Source of the DNA: Lentilactobacillus sunkii DSM 19904
Lineage (GTDB): Bacteria; Bacillota; Bacilli; Lactobacillales; Lactobacillaceae
Length of the DNA stretch: 49,372 bases
Assembly: GCF_001435575.1 (NCBI RefSeq)
Contig: NZ_AZEA01000017.1
Span: forward strand, 1 to 49,372
Direction: 5' to 3'
Within the stretch, counting starts at the first letter, position 1. Each line of letters begins with the position of its first letter. The notes under the pieces were generated by a model, which was not told the origin of the DNA, ran no database searches, and saw only the letters and a list, made by a program, of their open reading frames with translations. Shown here piece after piece: positions 27,091 to 34,941 of the stretch. A program made the translations under genes and the position numbers.

Positions 27091-28443
27091 TTACCACCCA
27101 ATCTTCCCTGTATCCTTTGGAATGGTAACCTCACCGTTCTCAACGGCAGTAAAGGCATCATCGAGGACTTGGAGAGCAGTATCAAGTTGTTCTCTTGGAA
27201 TGACCAGCGGTGGCTGGAAACGCAGGATATTGCCTGCCAGGGTGATGATAACAACGCCATGGGCGAAAGCATAGTAAATAACTTTTGTTGCGGCGTCACT
27301 GTCAGGTTCCTTGGTCTTTGGATCCTTGACCAATTCAATACCACCATTGAGACCCCACATGCGGACATCACCAATCATTGGGTGACGTTTTTGCATGTCG
27401 AGGAACCGTTGCTTGGTATAAGCGCCGTCCTTGGCTGATTTTTCAACCAAACCTTCATCCTCAATAACGTCCAGGGTTGCAAGTGAAGCAGCTGAACAAA
27501 CAGGATTACCAGCAGTTGTAAACAAGTGGGCAGGGGCATCAAGACTCTGCATAACTTCTTTTTTACCAACCACAGCACTCAGCGGCATGCCGGAAGCCAG
27601 TGATTTACCAACGGACATTAAGTCGGGTTCAATATCTTTATATTGCTGAATTGACCACATCTTACCTGTTCGACCTAGTCCTTGGTTGACTTCATCGGTT
27701 GCAAACAGGATGCCGTTATCATGACAGAATTTATAAACCAGCTGCATATATTCTTCCGGTGCTTTGACAATTCCGCCATCACCTTGGATTGGTTCGATTA
27801 AGACACAGGCAGTTTCGTCAGGCGGCAGAAATGATTCAAAAGGTTTCTTGAATTCATTGAAATAACGTAAGGAAATATCGTGTTCGGTTTCGCCAGGGTA
27901 AGTCCGGTATGAGTCAGGATACGGAACGTGAACCACACTGGGGAGCATTGGACCAATTTTTCTGGTCATATTGAGACTGCTTCCCGATAAGGTTTGCGAA
28001 CCATAAGTTGATCCATGGTATGAACCCATGTAAGAAACAATGTATTGGCGGCCGGTATAGGCTCTCGCAAACTTGATAATCGCATCGTTTGCGTCTGAAC
28101 CGGAGTTCCCGAAACTCACCATCTTAGGTGAGTCCCCGGGTGCAATTTTCGCTAACTTTTCAGAAAGTTCCATTCCTGGAACGTGGTGAAAATAAGCCGG
28201 TGTGTAATGGATCAACTTCTGTGCTTGATCAGTGATTGCTTTGACCACTTTCTCATGGGTATGACCAACATTAATTGCGGAGGCACTTGCCAGCAAATCA
28301 ATGTATTTGTTGCCGTCGACGTCCACCAATGTTGCTCCATGAGCGTGGTCGATCACCAAATTATAATAGTTGATTCGCGCAGAACGAGCATAGTACTGAT
28401 TTTCTTCATCAATTAATTTTGTAGCTTTGTCTAATTTACCCAT
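27091..28443 (-). CDS. Isoleucine 2-epimerase (PLP-dependent)
   Basis: 450 residues of the class III aminotransferase fold. The PLP lysine is Lys280 in SVGKSLASGMPL, preceded by DEVNQGLGRTG and by the GNSGSDANDA phosphate-loop segment. From memory the whole sequence is close to the Lactobacillus buchneri enzyme that interconverts L-isoleucine and D-allo-isoleucine and also acts on Val and Leu; that assignment is knowledge, not computed here. It lies 17 bases after the amino acid permease gene in the same operon. The ribosome site is modest (AAAGG). The product D-amino acids could enter peptidoglycan or be released; this is inference. Confidence 0.9.
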   Translation of the reverse strand: MGKLDKATKLIDEENQYYARSARINYYNLVIDHAHGATLVDVDGNKYIDLLASASAINVGHTHEKVVKAITDQAQKLIHYTPAYFHHVPGMELSEKLAKIAPGDSPKMVSFGNSGSDANDAIIKFARAYTGRQYIVSYMGSYHGSTYGSQTLSGSSLNMTRKIGPMLPSVVHVPYPDSYRTYPGETEHDISLRYFNEFKKPFESFLPPDETACVLIEPIQGDGGIVKAPEEYMQLVYKFCHDNGILFATDEVNQGLGRTGKMWSIQQYKDIEPDLMSVGKSLASGMPLSAVVGKKEVMQSLDAPAHLFTTAGNPVCSAASLATLDVIEDEGLVEKSAKDGAYTKQRFLDMQKRHPMIGDVRMWGLNGGIELVKDPKTKEPDSDAATKVIYYAFAHGVVIITLAGNILRFQPPLVIPREQLDTALQVLDDAFTAVENGEVTIPKDTGKIGW

Positions 28444-28460
28444 GAAATCACCAACCTTTG

Positions 28461-29915
28461 TTAGTCTTTTTCGTGTTCAGCTTTTTTATCAATCGTAGCT
28501 GTTGAATGATTCATCCCATATGCGAAGTAGATGATCATTCCCAAAATGAACCAGCCAAGAGCATATGTCTTAGCTTGAATGTCCAAGCCCCAGAAGATTC
28601 CAAGGGCACCCAGGAAGCCAAGTGCAGGCAATACTGGATAGAGTGGCATCTTAAAGCTTGGCATCGGGATGTCTTTTCCTTCACGTGGACGTAATGCATA
28701 AACACCAAGGGAAACGAACATGAATGCGATCAGGGTACCAGCTGAAATCAGTTGGGCCAAGAAAGTGAATGGGAAGAAGGCACCCAAGGCGATAGCAATA
28801 ATGGTTAAAACAATTAAAGCCCGATTAGGCAGGTTGCTTTCCAATTTACCAAGCCATTTTGGCAGCAGGCCGTCACGACCGAATGAGTAGATCAAACGAG
28901 ATCCTGCCAGCATCATACCAATCAGAGCGGTGAACATTCCGACAACGGCGATGGCTTGAACAACGGTCGCAATTAATCCGTGACCGCTTTGACGTAATGC
29001 CCAGCCAACTGGTTCAGCGTTGTTTGCATAAGCAGAATACTTAAACATTCCGACTAAGACCAGTGATACGGCGATGAACAGGAATACGGCAATCACAAGT
29101 GATCCAAGGATTCCTCGTGGCATGGTCTTTTGTGGATCTTTGGCTTCGGCTGAGTTGGCAGCGATTGAGTCAAATCCAATGTAGGCCAGGAAGATTTCTG
29201 AAACCCCGGCATAAATTCCTTGCCAGCCACCGAAAGCAGAACCATCGGCGTTAACGTGGTACTTAGGAATGAATGGAGTATAGTTACTCATTTTGAGTGC
29301 GGTGGCACCAACGAAGATAAAAATTAAAATAGCAATAACTTTAAGAATAACCAATGTGTTTTCAACACGAGCGGTTTGGGATGCACCACGAGAAAGTAGT
29401 GTAGTAACCAATAGGATAACAACAATGGCGATGAGATCCATCAAACCGCCATTGGTTCCAGTTGAAGCGGTTGATAAAGCAACTGGAAGTTTAACCCCCA
29501 GAGGTGATATCAATCCTTGGAAGTTGGCCGAAAGCCCGGAAGCAACGAACGCCACGGCAATGAAATACTCGGCAAGCAATGCCCAACCGGCAATCCAGCC
29601 CCAGAACTCGCCAAACACAACGTTGATCCAGGAATAAGCGGAACCGGCAAATGGCATTGCGGCGGCCATTTCAGCATAAGCGAAGGCCACAATCCCGGCA
29701 ACAATCGCTGCAGCCAAGAATGAAAGAGCAACGGCAGGACCGGCATGTTGCGCGGCAACAACGCCGGGCAGTGTGAAGATAGAGGTTGAAACAATGGTTC
29801 CAACACCCAGTGCCAGGAAATCCTTTGTAGTCAAGCTTCGGATCAAATGGGAATCCTTGTCTTGATAGACAAGTGGATCTTCTTTTCGAAACATTTTATC
29901 AGTTAAACGACTCAT
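28461..29915 (-). CDS. APC-family amino acid permease
   Basis: A 484-residue transporter with about twelve helices. The N-terminus has LTTKDFLALGVGTIVSTSIFTLPG, where the unwound GxGTxxxxxxxxLPG stretch of helix 1 binds the amino acid backbone, followed by a second typical helix with EMAAAMPFAGSAYSW. It resembles the YfnA/CAT subgroup of amino acid importers. Being cotranscribed with the isoleucine epimerase, it may import branched-chain amino acids or export or exchange the D-forms. AGGAG precedes ATG. Confidence 0.92.
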   Translation of the reverse strand: MSRLTDKMFRKEDPLVYQDKDSHLIRSLTTKDFLALGVGTIVSTSIFTLPGVVAAQHAGPAVALSFLAAAIVAGIVAFAYAEMAAAMPFAGSAYSWINVVFGEFWGWIAGWALLAEYFIAVAFVASGLSANFQGLISPLGVKLPVALSTASTGTNGGLMDLIAIVVILLVTTLLSRGASQTARVENTLVILKVIAILIFIFVGATALKMSNYTPFIPKYHVNADGSAFGGWQGIYAGVSEIFLAYIGFDSIAANSAEAKDPQKTMPRGILGSLVIAVFLFIAVSLVLVGMFKYSAYANNAEPVGWALRQSGHGLIATVVQAIAVVGMFTALIGMMLAGSRLIYSFGRDGLLPKWLGKLESNLPNRALIVLTIIAIALGAFFPFTFLAQLISAGTLIAFMFVSLGVYALRPREGKDIPMPSFKMPLYPVLPALGFLGALGIFWGLDIQAKTYALGWFILGMIIYFAYGMNHSTATIDKKAEHEKD

Positions 29916-30107
29916 CTAATCACTCCTAATCTCAATATGAATTTTGATCGCTAAACGAAAACTTTTGATAATAGCAAACCGTTCAATGTGGAAACCACAC
30001 ATTGTAAATACGAAAACGATCGCGGCATTATCCCTCGATCACTAATTATGTAAAAAACTCTTACAAATCAACAAGTTTTCTGTTAAATTAACATTCAGCA
30101 TGCGAGT

Positions 30108-30137
30108 AGTTTACCGCATTTTTAATGAGATTGTCAA
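30108..30137 (-). promoter_or_regulatory. Promoter of the permease-epimerase operon
   Basis: On minus: TTGACA, 18-base spacer, TAAACT. The 5' leader would be close to 190 bases long. I see no T-box core in it. Confidence 0.65.
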
Positions 30138-30162
30138 CATAAAATCTAATTAAAATCTCATT
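30124..30162. promoter_or_regulatory. Perfect 9-bp inverted repeat flanking the -35 element
   Basis: AATGAGATT (30124-30132) and AATCTCATT (30154-30162) enclose 21 bases. The first arm reaches the -35 region of the permease promoter, so it is a candidate operator. Confidence 0.55.
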
Positions 30163-30211
30163 TTCGAAAGGCCTTTGTTATAATTATTTGGTAGGAAACT
30201 TCAGAATTTAT

Positions 30212-30240
30212 TTGCCGAACTGTGTGTTAATCACTATAAT
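30212..30240 (+). promoter_or_regulatory. Promoter of the HTH/coiled-coil gene
   Basis: TTGCCG, 17-base spacer, TATAAT. The -10 lies inside a palindrome. Confidence 0.6.
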
Positions 30241-30271
30241 AGTGATGTGCGACTGCGAACAGTCTGTTCGC
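30230..30271. promoter_or_regulatory. Two perfect 17-base palindromes over promoter and start site
   Basis: ATCACTATAATAGTGAT (30230-30246) contains the -10 element; GCGAACAGTCTGTTCGC (30255-30271) lies just after the expected +1. Each has 8-bp arms around one central base. They differ in sequence, so two regulators, or one operator and one RNA hairpin, are possible. Confidence 0.65.
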
Positions 30272-30302
30272 AAACTAAATTACTCATGTTGGGGGCGACA
30301 TT

Positions 30303-30836
30303 ATGGAACTGACTATTAAAGAGTTGGCGGACGAATTATCGGTATCGAAAACTGCAATTAGAAAACATATGGACGACAAGTTCAGAGATACATACACGAT
30401 AAAAAAGGGAAACAAGATCCTAATCAAAGATGAGGGTGTTGAAGTTCTCAAAGGTCAATTCAAGAGCCAGGAAGACCACGTGGCAAAAGAAGAGCAAAAG
30501 CAAACCGCTAACCAGTTATCAGTTAAGGGCAGCGACAAGCAGACTGCTTTGTTGGCAGAACAGCTTGAGGACCAGAGAAAGCAGATTGATGCAAAGGATA
30601 AACAAATCGCAGAATTGCATCAACTTCTTGATCAATCACAGCGGCTGCAGCTAGATGTTCAAAACAAGCTAAAGCAGTTGGAAAGCAAAGGTACTTCTTC
30701 AATTAAGCAAACCATTCCAGAATCAGTTAATGAAGAAGATAATGCGGAGGACAAAATTCCTGACAGCTATCAGCCTAGCAATGCGCGATTTCAAGAAGCA
30801 GGAAAGAAAAAGCACTGGTGGCAGTTTGGCAGATAA
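30303..30836 (+). CDS. HTH and coiled-coil protein, DUF536-like
   Basis: A 177-residue cytosolic protein. Residues 1-30 form a helix-turn-helix (TIKELADELSVSKTAIRKHM), followed by a short KGNKILIKDEG wing, a long coiled coil (about residues 75-130, rich in Gln, Lys, Glu and Leu) and a C-terminus ending KKHWWQFGR. This layout is that of DUF536 proteins, common on lactobacillar plasmids and chromosomes and often called replication-associated; their true role is poorly known. The gene is monocistronic. Palindromes at its promoter make autoregulation likely (inference). Confidence 0.8.
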   Translation: MELTIKELADELSVSKTAIRKHMDDKFRDTYTIKKGNKILIKDEGVEVLKGQFKSQEDHVAKEEQKQTANQLSVKGSDKQTALLAEQLEDQRKQIDAKDKQIAELHQLLDQSQRLQLDVQNKLKQLESKGTSSIKQTIPESVNEEDNAEDKIPDSYQPSNARFQEAGKKKHWWQFGR

Positions 30837-30912
30837 GTTCTTCGATTCATTTTTTGAGTAGAAACAAACATTCATGGATACGATGGTATCGACCGAAAAT
30901 CAGCAATTATTG

Positions 30913-30947
30913 AGCTGAAGCAGGATAACCTGCTTCAGCTTTTTTGT
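30913..30947 (+). terminator. Terminator of the DUF536-like gene
   Basis: AGCTGAAGCAGG, loop ATAA region, CCTGCTTCAGCT, then TTTTTTG. Confidence 0.9.
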
Positions 30948-31066
30948 TTCAACAAATTCGGTACGAATTATTAACCTATCATTATCAAAATATGCTACAT
31001 TAAAGGCAAATAGGCATTGTAAACGGTAAAGTGAATGATCGAGCTTACGAAAAGGGGGAACCAAAC

Positions 31067-31840
31067 ATGTCGATTCAAACGATTCTGCAGGAAAGATACA
31101 AGGCCATTCAGGTGGAACTGGTTCGCTATCTGAACAATCCATATGATCCGGATCGAACGCATGACCTGCGGGTAACCATTCGCACATTGCGCGGTCTAAT
31201 CAAGTTTTTGAAGCGGCGAATTACGCCAGAAAGCTATGACGTCATTAATTCCAATTTGAGTCAGGCCGCTATGCTGTTCAGTGATTTGAGGGAGTTGGAT
31301 GTCCTGATCGAGCAGGCCGGCGCATACGCATATGCCCACCCCGACAAAGAAACGAACTATCAGCATTTGTTCAGCGTGCTGCGTGAAGATCGCCAAGAAG
31401 AAATGAAACGAACGCTGGCAGATGAAGCCATGACAACATTGAAGAATGAACTCCAGCAAGCTCACAAGCAAGTGTCAGCGTTAAAGTTCTCTGGCAATGA
31501 TGACCTGCATCAGTATATTGTCAAAGAAATGCATCGAAGATATCATAAACTGATGAAAATGTTTGAAAGGCTTGATTCGGATGACTATCCGCAAGTTCAC
31601 CATGTGAGAAAGCGGGCCAAAACATTACGGTATGCTTCTACCCAATTTGCAGATTTTGCCACCCGTAAAGCCAATAAGAGTGCCAAGCTTGCCAAAGATA
31701 TTCAAGATGATACTGGGACAATCACGGATGCCCACGTTAATTATATGCGCTTGTATCAGCTTGCAGAAACTGTTAAGAATGATGACGACAAAAAGCTTCT
31801 GTTGGATATAGCAGACGATCAACTTAATAAGTTTAAGTAA
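31067..31840 (+). CDS. CHAD-domain protein
   Basis: 257 residues, wholly helical and very basic. The CHAD pattern of conserved His and basic residues is plain: THDLRVTIRTLRGLIKFL near residue 37, RELDVL near 78, and the second half with VHHVRKRAKTLRYAST. CHAD domains bind inorganic polyphosphate. No polyphosphate kinase, exopolyphosphatase or CYTH gene is in view. ATG 31067 is chosen for AAAGGGGGAA just upstream; a GTG twelve codons earlier has no site. The esterase gene follows 16 bases later in an operon. Confidence 0.88.
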   Translation: MSIQTILQERYKAIQVELVRYLNNPYDPDRTHDLRVTIRTLRGLIKFLKRRITPESYDVINSNLSQAAMLFSDLRELDVLIEQAGAYAYAHPDKETNYQHLFSVLREDRQEEMKRTLADEAMTTLKNELQQAHKQVSALKFSGNDDLHQYIVKEMHRRYHKLMKMFERLDSDDYPQVHHVRKRAKTLRYASTQFADFATRKANKSAKLAKDIQDDTGTITDAHVNYMRLYQLAETVKNDDDKKLLLDIADDQLNKFK

Positions 31841-31856
31841 TTGAAGGAGAAAATTA

Positions 31857-32618
31857 ATGGCAATTCTCAGCTTGACCCGCGCCTGGAACACATTAGAAGA
31901 ACAGACGACAGTTCATGTCCTTTTACCAAATGAAATCCAAACAGACAAGAAACTACAGGTCCTTTGGCTGCTCCACGGATTAGGCGATAACGGCAGTGGT
32001 TGGATTCGGAAAACAAATTTGGAAGTTTTGACCAAATACACTAATCTGGCTGTAATCACCCCAGAGATGAATCGAAGTTTCTATATGAATACAAAAGACG
32101 GTCTGCCTTATTGGGAATATCTGACCCGAGAAGTGATACCTGAAATGCGAAAACTCTTGCCATTGTCAGTTGATCCTCAAGATAATTTTGTTGGTGGTGC
32201 ATCGATGGGAGGATTTGGGGCATTGAAGCTGGCATTCACCCATCCGGATTGGTTTAGTGCTGTGATTCCCATGTCACCCGTTGTTGATTTGACTGAGCTC
32301 AAGTCGATGATGCCGGATTATCGGCTGATTGATGATCGTGATGGTATGAGATTAGATCATTATCTTGAAATATTGGCAACCACAGCACCGCTTTCAGAAC
32401 TGGGCCGTCTTCGATGCTTTTATTGTGTCGGGGACCAGGATCCTCTGAAGTCTTCCAATGACTCATTTGTCAATCATATGCGAGACAATCTGAAAATGAA
32501 GGTTGAATACCACACTGGTCCCGGCGGCCATGATTGGCTTTATTGGCAGAGTATGTTACCTGAAATGCTAACCTGGCTTCTTGGTGTTCGATTGTCTGAT
32601 GGGAAGCCTTTAAAGTAA
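31857..32618 (+). CDS. Alpha/beta-hydrolase esterase, EstA/tributyrin-esterase type
   Basis: 253 residues of the esterase D/EstA kind, a cytosolic serine esterase acting on short-chain acyl esters. The oxyanion-hole strand is LWLLHGLGDNGSGW, the nucleophile Ser lies in GASMGGFGAL (about residues 118-127), the Asp in GDQDPL and the His in GGHDWLYW near the end. It follows the CHAD gene by 16 bases with AAGGAGAA before ATG. In lactic acid bacteria such enzymes also make flavour esters. Confidence 0.9.
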   Translation: MAILSLTRAWNTLEEQTTVHVLLPNEIQTDKKLQVLWLLHGLGDNGSGWIRKTNLEVLTKYTNLAVITPEMNRSFYMNTKDGLPYWEYLTREVIPEMRKLLPLSVDPQDNFVGGASMGGFGALKLAFTHPDWFSAVIPMSPVVDLTELKSMMPDYRLIDDRDGMRLDHYLEILATTAPLSELGRLRCFYCVGDQDPLKSSNDSFVNHMRDNLKMKVEYHTGPGGHDWLYWQSMLPEMLTWLLGVRLSDGKPLK

Positions 32619-32620
32619 AC

Positions 32621-32660
32621 AAAAAACCAGTTGCCAATATGAATTGGTAACTGGTTTTGT
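32621..32660. terminator. Bidirectional terminator
   Basis: AAAACCAGTTGCCAAT pairs with ATTGGTAACTGGTTTT around ATGA. It lies between the convergent esterase and uppP genes. Confidence 0.85.
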
Positions 32661-32662
32661 TG

Positions 32663-33493
32663 TTAGTGGGCTAAGAAACCGAAATAAACGATAACAATGA
32701 TACTCAAAACGATTCGGTACCATCCAAACACTTTGAAGTTATTGTGCTGAATGTAGTTAAGCAGGAATCTGATTGCGAAGTAAGCGACTACGAACGATAC
32801 AAACATTCCAGTAAGGAGAATGGCCGTTTGGAGTCCAGTGAAGGCACCGCCGTTACTGAAGTATTTATAGACTTTCAGTAGAGAAGCGCCGAACATCGTT
32901 GGAATGGCTAAGAAGAACGAAAACTCGGTTGCAACGTAACGCGAAGTTCCGATCAAGATCCCACCAAGGATGGTTGCACCTGAACGCGATGTTCCTGGTA
33001 CGAGTGAGAGAAGTTGGAACATTCCGATAATAAATGCGGTCTTATATGATAGACGACCGAGATCGGTAAATTGTGGTTGCCGGTTTGCGTTTCGGTTTTC
33101 GATTACGATGAACAGAATACCATAGAGCAGCAGCATTGCCGAGACAACCTGCCAGTTCATCAGGTGAGCATCCATCCAATCGTTAAACAACAACCCAATG
33201 ACAACTGAAGGAAGAACGGCGACGACGACTTTGAACCACAAGATCCAGGTGTCGTGTTGTTCAACGTGGGTTTTCTTTGGGGACAGTGGATTCAATTTGT
33301 GGAAGTATATGACAACCACGGCCATGATAGCACCCAACTGGATGACAACATTGAACATATCAGTAAACTGAGTGGACTGGCTCATTTTGATAAATTCATT
33401 GACTAAGATTAAATGTCCGGTTGAACTGATTGGTAGGAATTCAGTGATTCCTTCAACGATTCCAAGAATAATTGCTTTGATAATATCTAACAT
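32663..33493 (-). CDS. uppP: Undecaprenyl-diphosphatase
   Basis: A 276-residue membrane enzyme that recycles undecaprenyl diphosphate to the monophosphate carrier for peptidoglycan and teichoic acid synthesis, giving some bacitracin tolerance. The two active-site motifs are intact: [15 protein letters not shown] near residue 16 and PGTSRSGAT near 165. About eight helices. ATG 33493 is preceded by GGGAG; an in-frame start five codons earlier would swallow that site. Confidence 0.95.
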   Translation of the reverse strand: MLDIIKAIILGIVEGITEFLPISSTGHLILVNEFIKMSQSTQFTDMFNVVIQLGAIMAVVVIYFHKLNPLSPKKTHVEQHDTWILWFKVVVAVLPSVVIGLLFNDWMDAHLMNWQVVSAMLLLYGILFIVIENRNANRQPQFTDLGRLSYKTAFIIGMFQLLSLVPGTSRSGATILGGILIGTSRYVATEFSFFLAIPTMFGASLLKVYKYFSNGGAFTGLQTAILLTGMFVSFVVAYFAIRFLLNYIQHNNFKVFGWYRIVLSIIVIVYFGFLAH

Positions 33494-33623
33494 AATGCTA
33501 ACTCCCAATTTATTTTGATTTACTAAACAAGCATGCCATAAAATTGCTGACGAAGGTATCGTTTTTCCAAATATTTACGAGAAAAATACCAAATTTTAAC
33601 ATTATCCTGTCGATTCGACTTCC

Positions 33624-33652
33624 TTGCTCCATTTTGTGATTGCGCTTACAAT
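33624..33652 (+). promoter_or_regulatory. Promoter of the quinone-oxidoreductase-like gene
   Basis: TTGCTC, 17-base spacer, TACAAT, with the ribosome site GAGGAGG 20 bases later. Confidence 0.6.
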
Positions 33653-33685
33653 GGCGCTAGTTAGACAAATGAGGAGGAAAATAAC

Positions 33686-34600
33686 ATGAAGGCATATGGA
33701 TATGAACAACATGGGGATCCAGACGTATTTCAAGAATATGAGGTACCTGAGCCGAAACCATCGGCTAACCAAGTACTGATTCGAACGATTGCTGTTGGGT
33801 TAAATAACCGTGAGCGGGCAGAACGTGCCGGTATGGGCGGTGGCTTGTCATCACCTTATATTCCAGGCCGGGATGTTGTTGGCGAGATTGTCCAAGTTGG
33901 TGATCGGGTTTCCGAATTAGGCGTTGGTGAAATGGTTATGACCCACACAGAAAACGGATATGCTGAATTTGTCGTGGGTGATTTAGACGCAACAGTTGTT
34001 GTGCCGGATGGAATTACACCGACCAGAGCAGCTGGGATTATTACCCCCGGGTTGACTGCTTATAAAGCAGTTAAGTATTTTGCCAATGTTCAACCAGGAC
34101 AGACGGTCATTGTCAAGGGCGCTTCCGGTGGTGTTGGTTCACTTGCAGTTCAGATTGCGACTGATCTTGGCGCCAATGTGATTGGGATTGCATCCAGTCA
34201 TAATGAAGAATATGTGAAATCAATCGGTGCCACACAGTTTGTTGCTTATGATCAGGAAGATCCTGCCACTGTTCTAGCTGATACTGGTGATGTTGTTCTC
34301 AACACCGCAATGAACGGGGCCGGAACGGATGATGATGTCAAAATGGTCAAACCAAACGGTGTCATTGCCAGTGTTGCCCACAATTCGCCAATGACTGACA
34401 AACCATTGAAGTTTGTGCATATCTTCCCAACCAATGCCATGACTGATCGAGAAGCCTTGCAGGCAGTTATCGATTTAATGCGAGACGGCAAGCTGGATAT
34501 CAATATTGGCTATAAGCTGCCGTTTAATCGGGATGGATTTGTAAAAGGCCATCAACTGCTTGAGGAAAAGCATGACGGCCGGGTGATTATTATTAAGTAG
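33686..34600 (+). CDS. Zinc-independent MDR-family NADP-dependent oxidoreductase
   Basis: 304 residues of the quinone oxidoreductase/zeta-crystallin branch of the medium-chain dehydrogenases. The GroES-like N-terminal part contains VGLNNRERAERAG and PGRDVVGEIVQVGDRV; the Rossmann part has VKGASGGVGSLAVQIA near residue 145 for NADPH. The catalytic and structural zinc Cys of alcohol dehydrogenases are absent. It probably reduces quinones or enones. Monocistronic. Confidence 0.9.
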   Translation: MKAYGYEQHGDPDVFQEYEVPEPKPSANQVLIRTIAVGLNNRERAERAGMGGGLSSPYIPGRDVVGEIVQVGDRVSELGVGEMVMTHTENGYAEFVVGDLDATVVVPDGITPTRAAGIITPGLTAYKAVKYFANVQPGQTVIVKGASGGVGSLAVQIATDLGANVIGIASSHNEEYVKSIGATQFVAYDQEDPATVLADTGDVVLNTAMNGAGTDDDVKMVKPNGVIASVAHNSPMTDKPLKFVHIFPTNAMTDREALQAVIDLMRDGKLDINIGYKLPFNRDGFVKGHQLLEEKHDGRVIIIK

Positions 34601-34618
34601 GATCGTGATTGTGCCAGG

Positions 34619-34645
34619 CCGGACTCTTTTGGGTTCGGTTTTTTT
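34619..34645 (+). terminator. Terminator of the oxidoreductase gene
   Basis: A six-pair stem (CCGGAC with GTTCGG, one G-U) is followed by TTTTTTT. Confidence 0.65.
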
Positions 34646-34716
34646 GTTGGTGGTTAGTGGTGGGAATGTTACTTTGTTGAAACGTGCTCCCCAAGCCAGC
34701 TTCTTCCGCTTTATCC

Positions 34717-34758
34717 AATAAGGAGTATTGATGCATAACCACATCAATACTCCTTATT
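34717..34758. repeat. Perfect 17-bp intergenic hairpin
   Basis: AATAAGGAGTATTGATG and its exact complement enclose eight bases, with an outer TTTAT/ATAAA pairing. There is no T tract, so it is not a plain terminator. It borders the intergenic repeat at 34766. Confidence 0.8.
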
Positions 34759-34765
34759 AAATAAA

Positions 34766-34795
34766 TGCTCCGACGGCTGGCAAACGCCTGCCTAG
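34766..34795 (-). repeat. Intergenic repeat, distal motif copy 1
   Basis: TGCTCCGACGGCTGGCA followed by GCCTGCCTAG on plus. The same motif with few changes lies at 38807-38837. Both are in 3' intergenic space of minus-strand genes, near a long hairpin. Confidence 0.75.
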
Positions 34796-34798
34796 TAG

Positions 34799-34821
34799 CT
34801 AAGCGGCTTGGCTCGCACTCT
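34799..34821 (-). repeat. Intergenic repeat, short copy B
   Basis: On minus it starts AGAGTGCGAGCCAAGCCG and ends CTTAG; 19 of 23 bases match copy A by my count. It lies three bases from the distal motif copy 1. Confidence 0.65.
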
Positions 34822-34918
34822 AGCCGAAACGTGTTCGCCAGAGCAGCAACCTGCATATAAGCCAACTTGTGCCGAAATCAAACTCGATTTCATCACAAGC
34901 TAACTTATACTCCGATTG

Positions 34919-34941
34919 CTAATCGCTCTGACTCACACTCT
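34919..34941 (-). repeat. Intergenic repeat, short copy C
   Basis: On minus it starts AGAGTGTGAGTCAGAGCG and ends ATTAG. It touches the stop codon of the ThrE-like gene. The space between copies B and C (34822-34918) holds no gene. Confidence 0.6.

Noticed and set aside
30011-30025. CcpA cre-like site in the permease leader
   Set aside because: At least two mismatches to the cre consensus at fixed positions; too weak to list.
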